A DNA stretch of 64,000 bases, taken from the NCBI RefSeq assembly GCF_028389875.1, contig NC_084702.1, positions 66,003,582 through 66,067,581 of the forward strand, given 5' to 3'. Positions within the stretch are counted from its first letter, which is position 1. Every line of letters begins with the position of its first letter. Shown here piece after piece: positions 51,801 through 61,280 of this stretch. The notes under the pieces were generated by a model, which did not search any database, was not told the DNA's origin, and saw only the letters and a program-made list of their open reading frames with translations. The stretch is from Rhea pennata (lineage: Eukaryota; Chordata; Aves; Rheiformes; Rheidae). The position numbers were made by a program, and so were the translations under genes.

Positions 51801-54800
51801 ATTGGCACTTAGCTTATCCTTATGTTTTTTCAAATACAACTTTTTTAAAAATAGGCTTTTCAGATTGTGATACAACTTTGAAAATGCTACATTTGCTGTC
51901 AACAACTGCAATAAGAGAAATAGATATCAAAATATCTTTGATAAAAACAAGTCGGTCTTTAAAGCTTTAATCTTTCCGCCTAATGTTTTTTATTTTTCTA
52001 AGTGTAATTCCTGAATTCTGATCTCATCTGAAAAAAAATGTTTAGCAGCATTTCAGGACTATAATTCATTTCTTTTGGGTCTTAAAGCCCCACTACTGAA
52101 ATCAAGGCATCTGACCACAGAGCAGCAGAAATCGATCCTTAAACAAGTTTTGAGCCCCAAGACACTGCATGATCACAGAGTTTGGTAGTCTTAGTGAAAA
52201 ATGTACAGCTGTAATGGGAGGGAATACTTCAGGTTGTTTAGGAAACAGTCTGACAATTCGTTCTTCTGTGTACAGTAGGTAGAGCTGGTCCACTAAAAAG
52301 AGTGAATTTTTCTCTCTTCAGCAACACTATATTTTGTTGTCTGAGGATTAAATAGCTCTTGTGAGATGTTTACCTCAACACAGCATACTAAAAATTTCTC
52401 CTCAGTTTCTTTAAAAGAAAAAAAAAAACACATGTGAAAAGAAAGCCCCTGATTACATTATAAAAGTAATGCTAACCTTGTGTCTTAAAAGAAATGATTG
52501 GTAACCTCTGCTGCTTTGGAAAAGTAAAAAGCTTTTCTTGTTTTTTTTGGTGAAGATGTGTTTGTGCTTAGTGTTTTCTTCAATTGTACTAACCTATGTT
52601 GCTTGTCTAGTGACACAGCATTTTGAATACCTTTTATAAATCTTATTATTTCTCGTAGGTTTATTCATGGTAATACCACCATTGTAGAAATTTATCCTGA
52701 TGATGGCACTTTTTTCAAGTCAGAAGGAACATTTTTGGGAAAGTACTTCAAACACTATACAATTCAAAAAGGAACAAAAAAGGTAGAAATAAAACTGTTA
52801 AAAAATACTTCCCAAATTCCTTTATCAGCAGCTTTCATAATTTTAACACATTTGGATATTTAGCCTATAGTGAGGTCCCTAGAATTGTCTATCAGGTAGT
52901 TACTGTGATAACTAAAGCAATCAATGAGTTCTACACAATCTTTTAAACTATTCCTTCTCTTTCAGAATGTATGGACACAATAAGAAAGATCTGTGTTACA
53001 ACATTTATTTCAAAAGCTTAGGTATTGTCATTAGATTCTGTAATACCCGTTTCTCACTAATTTGGAAGAGGAGTTTGCTTTTTAAACATACTACATTGAG
53101 TAAACTCTGATCTTTCTTAAGTACTTGGAAGTGTTTTCTTTTTCTCAGGAGAGTAGTGTGCAGGGGCACAACCTAGGACATGCTGGTTCTGGACCCAGCT
53201 TTGCCGCAGACCAGCTGTTCAGTGCTGAAGAAGTGATTTTGCCTCTTTGTCTCTGTCTTGTCTGTTGTAAGTTTCCTGGAGTAGAGGCCATTTCAAGGGC
53301 TTACGCAGTGCTTAATACAATGCTTTGCATGTAACTACAAATATTAAAAAAAAAGAAAAAAAAAAAAAAGCTAGTAAGACAGCTTCTGTTTCTGTACTGC
53401 GGTTCACATGCTGGACTGGATGTTTGAGACAAAAAGTGGACTGGAGTTTGAGACAAAACCAGCAGTTAGACAAGCTTAGCAGTGAGATGCTCTGGTGTGT
53501 TTGGCAAGTGAAGGAGTAACTGCACAGTTAGGATGCTTGTTTATGAAGGTGCTGTTTTACCACTTACACTTCACATGTTATAGGCTAGCTGAATGTCATC
53601 TGTTGAAAAAAGTGTATGTAAAGAGCAGTATCCAAATCTGAGCAGCAGAACAAAGGGATTTCTCCTTAGAAAATAAGGAGGGAAATGCAGCACTCTACTG
53701 AAGGTTACCGCCCTAAAGAGGATATTTTTAAAGACAGTCTGAGCGATCATGCATCATTCTCTTTTCTGTTATGGTGAGAACATCTTTGAAAGCCAGGAAG
53801 GAGATGCAGTAGTCCTTTAATCTCTCTTGTCCCAGAACATATGTTCACTATTCAGTTGTAGTGGTGCTTGCTGATATGGAAGGATGGTAATGGCTTCTTG
53901 CACGCTTAGTTAGGTAGCTAGAGCAATTCGCAAAAAAATCCCTGAGTTGAATAGCAAATTTGCTCAGTTAAAAAAAAATGTTTTAAAGGCATAGTAGCAA
54001 AGATACTTCCTTGTTTTGAAGTGACACGTTTCTCTGGCGCAGCTTTTACTACATTTATGTTTCATAAATTTATCCCTCGCTTTTTTCACCGTTTATTGAC
54101 TATATCTTCAAAACATAAAGGTTTTTTCTTCTGTCCTTCACTAGATTTGTATATTTGTATTTTTAAAGTAGCATAAAGGCGTTCTAGCCTACAGACCTGG
54201 TCTGTACCTTCCAGTCAAACTTAGTCAATCAGTAATGAACTGCAGTCTGCTGTCTGATACAAGAAATTCTTGGTTCATATTGACTGCATGAAAACTATGA
54301 ATATATATCTTGCCACAGAAGCAGACTTAAAGGATACATCTGACTTTTTTACTTTTCAACTAGGCACTTACCTGTTTTCTAGGATAAATTTAAATGTGAT
54401 TATAGCTGCTGGCTGGGAGTTAGAAGTCAACACAATTTCGTGTCTTTCAGGCTTTTAAAGGTAGCTTTCATTCTGTGGTATCTCTAAGAACTTAACTCCT
54501 TTCTGCTTTTTACTACAGAGAGAAGAAAAGATGTATTCAGTAAACAGTCTACCTCCTGATGTACCAGGAAGTCCGTATTCCATATCCTCCATTATTACTC
54601 AGGCAACCAAGTAACTTATTCCTCCACTCCATTATTGTTATGTTAATTGCTCTGACTTTGAAAAGACAGTAATTAAAATGATGCGTAATGCTTGTTATGA
54701 CATTAAGTGCAAAAACTAAAGGAACTTCAGCTGCTAGCATGAGGGACATCTGTAAACGTAAAAAAAAAAGTCACAACTGTATAAAAGACATCGTAAATAA

Positions 54801-57800
54801 TTATGAAATGCATAGTATTTTGTGTATGTGTTTTCTTTTTTTCTTTTTCTTCAGGATGCTTCAGTACTGCTACAAGGCTAAACTTTCATTAACACATAAC
54901 TATAGTATCTGCTGCTGGAAAACGGTATGTAGCTGAAGTTTTATAAATATTTGTGTGTTTTAAAAAACAATTATATCAGCTATGAGGAACAGAACCTGGT
55001 CTAGGAGGAAGAATGGTGTGTGTATCCTGTCAACAAAGACCAAGAGTTATGTATTTGGAAACCAAAAACATGCAGTGTTAAGATGCATTTGTGAAGCAGA
55101 AATCAACTGCATGAATAGGAAGGCTGTTGGTGTCTGGTAAAACAGGTGAACTGGAAATTTGGGAGAGAGAAACAGCTGAAAGGGCATAAGTGACCTTTCC
55201 TGAAATTTTTGATGTATTTGTTTGGTTCTAGATACCCGAGACAGATGGACGTGAAATGTTGCCATTTTTGCTGGCTGAAAAATTTATTCATGGAATAGGA
55301 AGACTTGTTGTATACTCAGATAATAAAGTTCATGCTATGTTTTGGGATGGGATAACCTTGAGTATGGTCTGGGATTTCAACCCTGGCTGTAGAGGGATCC
55401 AGGTAACTCATGGGTTAGAGGAATGGTTATTCTTAAGACTCTTAATATGAAACTGTAATTAGAAAATTAATAAGAAATGGGAAAAAAAAGTTTTGAGGCT
55501 TTTAAAACAGAAACTGAACTTTTGGGGGGGAATTTCTTAAATCATATCAGTTTTCTACTGTGATTTGCTCTCAAGCTGGTGTGATAATCTAAGGGGAAAA
55601 TCAGAACTGTACAGAGATGACACCATTAATGTACTCTTAGCATTTTAACTAAAAACTGAGGATGAAGAATCTTTTTGGGCACAACTCATGCCTAAGGAGA
55701 TAAATGAGACTGTCCATTGAACAAGTCATTCATATTGATCAGAAAAGAGAGTATTTGATTTTATGTAATTTCAAATTACCTATAAAGGAATGAGGAAGGT
55801 ACAGTTGTCTGAGAAATCATTCTCCTTTCTGAACTCCCTCCTGTCCTTCTAAAACATGAAAGGCAAATGATGGGATGGATTCTCACTTCTTTAGGTTATG
55901 CAATCTCGTCTTTTATATATATATGATAAATCAAGACTAACTTGAAGCCTCGCCTGCTCTGTACAGTGCAATTGTGTCAATTGGTCTTCAACAGACTTGT
56001 TTTTAGCAAGGTTCCCAGATTATAAATAATAATAGCTAAAGCTAGATGAACTATAGTTTGTAGCTTCTTGATTTGGGACATTTTTCTTGACCATCCACTA
56101 AGAAACTAATAACATATCTTAAATACTTTTCCACTTTGAAAAAAAGCATCATTAAAATGTTTGTAATAGAGACTCTTTTTGAGCAAATGAATAGTGAAAA
56201 GTTTCACTACTTAGAAATGTTACCTTATGGATATGGAATTCCACATACAATTTTTTAGTGTACTTAATATAGAAGTAAAAAGGTTATGCTCACTTTTGCA
56301 TACTTCGGGCTTTGTACTTTTGGTTACTTTTGGCTTGTATATCTTCACCATTACCCTGAGGTGGCAAGACACATAAAAGATATTGAAGTGTCTAAGGATC
56401 TCTTTATTATAAGCAATCTAAATGTGATACTTAATTTATCAAAAGATACAGTAACGATGTAATGTGAACCAGCTCAGTGTGTAGTGGTATACACATCAAT
56501 GATAAAAGTAGAAAGAACTGAAAGTTCTATGCATTTGGAAACTTCTCTTCACACTTTTATGAATAGGTTATTCTTAAATAGCACAAAATCAGTGTCAGGG
56601 ACCATGCCAGGTTTTCTCCTCTTCATTTGTGACAGCAGGCTATGCCAAATACTATCCTTAACAAAATACAAACTTCAAACATTTGAAGTGGCATGTTCAC
56701 AGACATTTAATTTTTAAATTAATAGATAATAGTTTATATGCATCCTTTTTTTCCCAGACAGTAGCAGAACATTAATACTTTCAATTTTTTTTCTTCTAAG
56801 GTAAATGAAAATGTAGGCTGGTGTAAGTTAACTACTCCTGATGGGGTACAGCAGCTAATCCAACTGAGTCATCCTGGAATCTATGAAAGGTATAAGCAAT
56901 ATAAACAATTTTAAATTAAATATTAAATTGTTCTATGCAATTCCTTTACTGAAAGTGCATCGGACAGTGTATCAGAAAACCTCCACAAAAACGCAGTGAC
57001 AAAAGCTGCATCTCATATCTGGCAAGGATTCAAGACTTGTATGACTCAGGATCACAGCACACTGTCATTCCAGAATAACTGTTATAAAAAAGTAATGTCC
57101 TTAAAAAATAAATTCTCAAACTAGAGCTGCAACTTGGCACTTAAATCAGTGAATAAGCAAAAAAATAAAAAATAAAAAAATAAAATAAATCTTTGCCCTA
57201 AGTAGAGCAAGGAAGTGATAGAGCTTTATCCAATTTTTGCTTCATTACAGATACTGACCTTTGTCTGCAGATTGTTTTTCTAATCTGTTTGCTCTAATTA
57301 CAGCATCATTATGGAAATCACCACAAGCTTACTCTGCTGCATTTTAGCAAGCAGACATTCGCAGAAAAATAATTAACATTTGTATACTGTTAGTTACAAA
57401 TCATACAGCTTTGTTATAATTTTATATGACTGCATAGATTTAAATGTGAAGGCGGTTCTAGGGGAAGAAAAAGTAGGAATCAAAATATGTCAAAGAATCC
57501 TAGAGAAAAAGCTACATTTTGAATCATGGCTTTTTCTTTCAAATGCAGATGTTTGGGTTAATACCTCGAACTTTTTGTTTGAATTAATAGAGTGTATTTC
57601 TCATCTAAATAATCACTTATTTTTTTGTGAATTTTCATGTTAACATAGGTACATCAGAACAGTAATAGAATGGTGCAGAAATTTGAATGACAGAGAGAAG
57701 GTTTCTGAATATACTACGTGCTCTGTAAATGAAGAAAACTGGTATTCGTCTTTATCCTATATAATTGATTATAAATAATATTGAAAATAAAACTCAGTTA

Positions 57801-60068
57801 TAAATTCTGTATTTTGCAGACTGCATTTCTTAAGAATCTGAAATGAAAACCTCAAAATCCACTATTTTGCATTATTTTATATTTTTCTTTCAGTATTTAA
57901 AACATTAGATAAGTTGAGTCCTAGCTGAAGCTTGTTTTCTTGTACTTCATTATCAGAATTATGGTGACATTGTACTTCATTATCAGAATTATGGTGACAT
58001 TGCCAAAGTAAGATTAATGGTACAGAATTAATATTTTACAAGGTGAACAGGAGAAACCAGACTAAGAAAGGCTTTTTTAACAGAACACCAAACAGTCCAA
58101 AATAGTATATAGAGCTTTTAAATTACATCTGGATCACTCGTGCTTAATAAATTTGTCCTTTTTGATCTAGGAGGCTGACCAAAGGTCTAATGACATCATA
58201 TAAAAACATAATTTGGTATTGAAAATGATAATTAAAATTGATTATATTTGCACTTGTTATTCAAATCATTGGTAATTCAGTAGTTGATGAAACAAAAATG
58301 TATCTCTACACATATACAGCAAAGAGACTATTCTTAGATCAGAGCCCTGATTTTTGGAAACATAGGGGTTAGAAATGCAGCCATTGACTAGCTGTTGAAA
58401 GAAAGATAAAAATAAATCTTTTTTTTTACTTGATTTTGCTCAGCTGATTGTCTATAGTTTTGCAAAACTATACAAAAATCTGAAGTACAATATTTTATTT
58501 AGGAACCCTTGTAGATACTATGATTGATAATGATCTCTTTACAGGTCTGCTGATGCTGAGCTTGAAAAAATACAGAGATTTAACTGTATCCTTTTGAAAG
58601 ATGTGGAGATTAGTACTTCTTGTTCATCTGTATATTCAAAGCTGCAATTTTAGATTATCAAAGACCTTTCCCTCATTCCAACCTCTTTTACTATCTTACT
58701 CACTTCTTGAAATTTCCTTTTTAAAGACACTTTTGTTTTCTCATTTATCCTTTTTTAATTTTTTTTCTCATGTATCTTATTCCACTTCTGTGTAAGACCA
58801 CTAGCAACAAAAAATGGCAGAATATATAATCCCCTCCTTACTTCTAACATGTTACATCTGCATAGTAGATTGTTTCTGAAGATTTTGTGATGCTACTTGG
58901 AGCTACAGAAAAAAGTTAAATCCTGTGCTAACAGGGAGAGTAATCTGTGATGTTATAGAATTTTAACAGCTCTCAGCAGTTACTTCTCAGTAGAGAGAGA
59001 TACCAAAGATGGGAGCCACTATGAAGGATATTTAATGAATCATACAATTTCTATGGAACCCTTCCCGAGTTGAGCTTGGTGGGTGACCGTATGCCCAAGT
59101 CAAATTTGGCGCGTGGTATTTGGGGACTAGATCCCAAGTCCCAGTGTACGAGGCTTAACCACAAGGGAGCCAGGCAACAGCACAACTCTGCAAGACTGAG
59201 CAAGCCCATATTGTCTGCGTGATGAATTTTACTGTTGCCTTTACAAAAAAAGGCATATATATGTGACTTAAGAAAGTCACATATATATTTTATCCAATTT
59301 AGCCAAGAAATTAAACGCCATTACCCTTACTGGTAAAGATGTGAAGGATGTCCGCGAAGGATAGGAGAGCCCTTCGTGAGTATTATGAGAGTTTTACTGA
59401 CATTTATGTGCTAATCTGGTCAAGAGAATCATCAAGAGATGATTAAGTTGCCTTTTGACATGTTCTTGCAATAAACTACCTTTGTATTTATCAACTCTGT
59501 TCTGCATTGCTGTTCAGTCAGTTGTAAAAAAGTATGCAGTGCTTCATATGCTTCAAACTGTTGCTTAATTTTATTAGTATGAAAATGTAATCCTGTAAAC
59601 TGCAATGTGATATCTGATTTATTATATACTATCTTAATATAATTTATTTTTAAGTCTACTTCGGGATATATTAAAGTTTTATAAAAAGACCTTTCCTAGA
59701 AATACATTATGGACATTTTAAGTAATTAGCACTTTTAGTCTTTAGTTTTGTGTAATGAGTGTGCTCTGAAGTGTGAGGCTTGCTAATGATGCTTAGAATG
59801 ATGCTTACAAATATGTAGAAGAATTTTTCTCATTATGTGGAAAATACTGATTTTTTTCCTTAATAAAATAATATTAGTTTTATTGGAGAATAGCAATGTT
59901 CTGAAAAGAATATCTGCAGACAACAGTCTATCTGGTATTACTGGCAGAAAAACGGGGAACGTGAGCACGCCCAAAGAAATCAGCAAAGAATGCATCTTGG
60001 AGGCGTTGGAAAAAACCTCTAAAGTAATTCAAGATATTGAATCTTTGCTTGCTTCCTCTAAGAAGTGA
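48143..60068 (+). CDS. C5orf34: C5orf34 ortholog, uncharacterised conserved protein
   Basis: Twelve exons join in phase: 48143-48307, 48448-48537, 50024-50658, 51253-51354, 52659-52782, 54519-54610, 54855-54924, 55232-55402, 56801-56889, 57649-57741, 58545-58585 and 59878-60068. They total 1863 nt, 620 residues plus TGA; human C5orf34 is about 638. The family has a conserved N-terminal domain (about 1-160) and conserved C-terminal blocks (about 290-545), formerly listed as domains of unknown function. Here they are joined by a polar, low-conservation linker (about 165-240). No signal peptide or membrane segment is visible. The function is not established, so none is assigned. Identity rests on motifs shared with human such as ITSLDGHAYL-like KISSVDGYAHL, PEEWKYPLSLAL and SLTHNYSICCWK. 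It follows PAIP1 on the same strand, as in human. Confidence 0.93.
48448..48537 (+). CDS. C5orf34: C5orf34 exon 2
   Basis: 90 bp, 30 codons: EQLLQALDFRNKFSARPYLP and SNIIPPERKK. Acceptor AATCAG|GAACAA; donor AAAAAA|GTAAGT. It is separated from exon 1 by an intron of only 140 bp. Confidence 0.94.
48851..48878 (+). repeat. 28-base poly(T) tract
   Basis: Uninterrupted T run in C5orf34 intron 2, just before the GC-rich patch. Confidence 0.9.
50024..50658 (+). CDS. C5orf34: C5orf34 exon 3 (large exon)
   Basis: 635 bp encoding residues 86-296. Conserved start (DIFEVRWPDP, KISSVDGYAHLYL, EFTVEFLCKVSQ), then a Lys/Ser/Gln-rich linker, then conserved YTWVTQQWSVSSYPEEWKYP and PLSCSAPHLH. Donor CACAG|GTAATA. 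Confidence 0.95.
51253..51354 (+). CDS. C5orf34: C5orf34 exon 4
   Basis: 102 bp encoding WSFCDFFQQNNEESEKHSYP and QLIQIVWCQGVFY. Human has WNFCDSLL...YSYPELVKMVWYKGVTY. Acceptor ACACAG|ATGGAG; donor TACAG|GTATGA. Confidence 0.94.
52659..52782 (+). CDS. C5orf34: C5orf34 exon 5
   Basis: 124 bp encoding IVEIYPDDGTFFKSEGTFLG and KYFKHYTIQKGTKK, matching human IEIYSGDGSVFKSEGAYFG. Acceptor CTCGTAG|GTTTAT. Confidence 0.94.
54519..54610 (+). CDS. C5orf34: C5orf34 exon 6
   Basis: 92 bp encoding REEKMYSVNSLPPDVPGSPY and SISSIITQAT. Donor ACCAA|GTAACT has A at -1. Confidence 0.94.
54855..54924 (+). CDS. C5orf34: C5orf34 exon 7
   Basis: 70 bp encoding MLQYCYKAKLSLTHNYSICC and WKT, strongly conserved with human. 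The acceptor follows a long T tract (CTTCAG|GATGCT). Confidence 0.95.
55232..55402 (+). CDS. C5orf34: C5orf34 exon 8
   Basis: 171 bp, 57 codons, including GIGRLVVYSDNKVHAMFWDG and ITLSMVWDFNPGC. Acceptor TTCTAG|ATACCC; donor ATCCAG|GTAACT. Confidence 0.95.
56801..56889 (+). CDS. C5orf34: C5orf34 exon 9
   Basis: 89 bp encoding VNENVGWCKLTTPDGVQQLI and QLSHPGIYE. Acceptor TCTAAG|GTAAAT; donor GAAAG|GTATAA. Confidence 0.94.
57649..57741 (+). CDS. C5orf34: C5orf34 exon 10
   Basis: 93 bp encoding YIRTVIEWCRNLNDREKVSE and YTTCSVNEEN. Acceptor ACATAG|GTACAT; donor AACTG|GTATTC. Confidence 0.92.
57941..58000. repeat. 30-bp perfect tandem duplication
   Basis: The unit starting TGTACTTCATTATCAG and ending ATGGTGACAT occurs at 57941-57970 and 57971-58000 with no difference. 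It is in C5orf34 intron 10. Confidence 0.95.
58545..58585 (+). CDS. C5orf34: C5orf34 exon 11 (41 bp)
   Basis: A micro-exon encoding SADAELEKIQRFN (human SVASELEKIQKFN). Acceptor TTACAG|GTCTGC; donor TTTAACT|GTATCC, a non-consensus T at -1. Phase fits both neighbours. Confidence 0.91.
59255..59288. repeat. 15-bp perfect inverted repeat, 4-base loop
   Basis: Arms ATATATATGTGACTT and AAGTCACATATATAT flank the loop AAGA. It sits inside the unidentified block of C5orf34 intron 11. Confidence 0.95.
59878..60068 (+). CDS. C5orf34: C5orf34 exon 12 (stop)
   Basis: Encodes FLLENSNVLKRISADNSLSG and ends DIESLLASSKK-TGA, like human DIDCLLSNSKK. Acceptor TATTAG|TTTTAT. Confidence 0.93.
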
Positions 60069-60475
60069 AGTTTCACAGCGTTTGAAGGCCTGTCTTAGTT
60101 ATCTTCATAGGAGCTGTCCTGCAAACCTTATGTGTAATAAGATTTTGGGGGTGTTAGAGGAAGGCAGGCTTCAAGCACTGGTAGTTGAGAGCCTTTTCAG
60201 ACAAGCAAAATGTATCATTCATTGATGTCGATGTTGACATGATGGTGCAACTTCTGAAGTGTGTGTGTTTGTATTTTGGTCGTTTAATTTTACAGAGAGT
60301 TGTATGAGCAGCTTCATTTAGGACGACTCAAGTGCCTGGGGCAGCCTTTTAACTGTAAAAGTGTTTTTATTTAGAAGCTTACAGCATGTTTTTCACTACC
60401 CAATAGAGCAAAAAGTCCCCCAAACTAATTTTAGTTTACTGTTTGGTAATAAAATGTATATATTTATTTAAATAT
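60069..60475 (+). other. C5orf34: C5orf34 3'UTR with polyadenylation signal
   Basis: The AATAAA at 60448-60453 is the first clear polyadenylation signal after the stop. The next CpG island starts under 200 bp later, so the genes are tightly spaced. Confidence 0.7.
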
Positions 60476-60639
60476 GCGTTTGCTTCCATTTCACAGCAGC
60501 CCGTTCAGGCATGGCATCGCTCAGTCAGCGGCGCACAGCAGGAAACTGACATTTTCCCTCTAACCTTACTGATTAGATAGCAGCCTTTTTACCTCCTTTT
60601 CTAAAAATATATTTTTTAAAAAACCTCCTTCCCCGCCCC

Positions 60640-61280
60640 TTCCGGCGCGTTATTTAATCCCGTTGGGAACACTCAAAGGCCGCTTCGTTCTCTGCCGTGA
60701 GAGAAAACGGATTTTAAACCGCCGCCCTCACCGGGCGGGGCGAGTCCCGCTCCCAGCGTGCCTGGCGGCCGCGCACGCGCGGTGGCCGCGCGCCGGCGGG
60801 GCGGGGCGGGGCGGGGCGAGGCGGAGCTGCCGGCGCCGCGTGGGGCGGGGGCGGAGGCGGCGGCGGCGGCGCGCCGAGGGGATGGGGTGAAGGGGCCGGG
60901 GCGGCCGCCGCCGTCGTCCCGCCGAGGCAGCCTCCCTGCCCTCGCCCCTCCCACACCGGCTGGCCCGGGAAGGTGGGAGCGGGTTCCCGTTGCCGCCGGC
61001 GGTGGAGCCTCGCCGAGGTTGCGTTTCTCGGTGAAGAAGCCGGAGCGGGGGGAGGCGGCGGCGGCGGCGGCGCGGTGTCGGTACGGTGCGCGCGGGGAAC
61101 GGGCGCGTCCCCGTAACGGCCGCGGTGCCGCGGCGCGGGGGGGAGGCGGCTGGTGCGGCGCCCTGGGGCCGTGCGCCGAGACGGGCAGTACCTCGGGTCT
61201 AAGAAGGGGCATCGCCTCTCTCCAGCCCGCTTGTCTTGCCGTCAGCCCTCCTCGGCTGCGGTTGTGACGGGATCCCAATG
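60640..61280 (+). promoter_or_regulatory. CpG island, likely promoter and first exon of TMEM267
   Basis: CpG-dense stretch with repeated GC boxes (GGGGCGGGGC type, about 60796-60818) just after C5orf34. Human TMEM267 is the next gene in this direction on the same strand, so its promoter is expected here. No TMEM267 coding sequence was found up to the right edge. Exon 1 would be non-coding and its donor cannot be chosen from several GT sites. Confidence 0.65.

Larger units (their letters stand above)
48308..59877. other. C5orf34 introns 1-11
   Basis: Introns 48308-48447, 48538-50023, 50659-51252, 51355-52658, 52783-54518, 54611-54854, 54925-55231, 55403-56800, 56890-57648, 57742-58544 and 58586-59877. 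No nested gene was seen. Intron 2 has a 28-base T run (48851-48878) and an unexplained GC-rich patch. Intron 10 has a 30-bp tandem duplication. Intron 11 has an unidentified block with a perfect hairpin. The others are plain AT-rich sequence. Confidence 0.8.

Noticed and set aside
60673-61278. 201-codon minus and 169-codon plus frames at the right-hand CpG island
   Set aside because: Same GC-driven artefact as in the other islands. No similarity to TMEM267.
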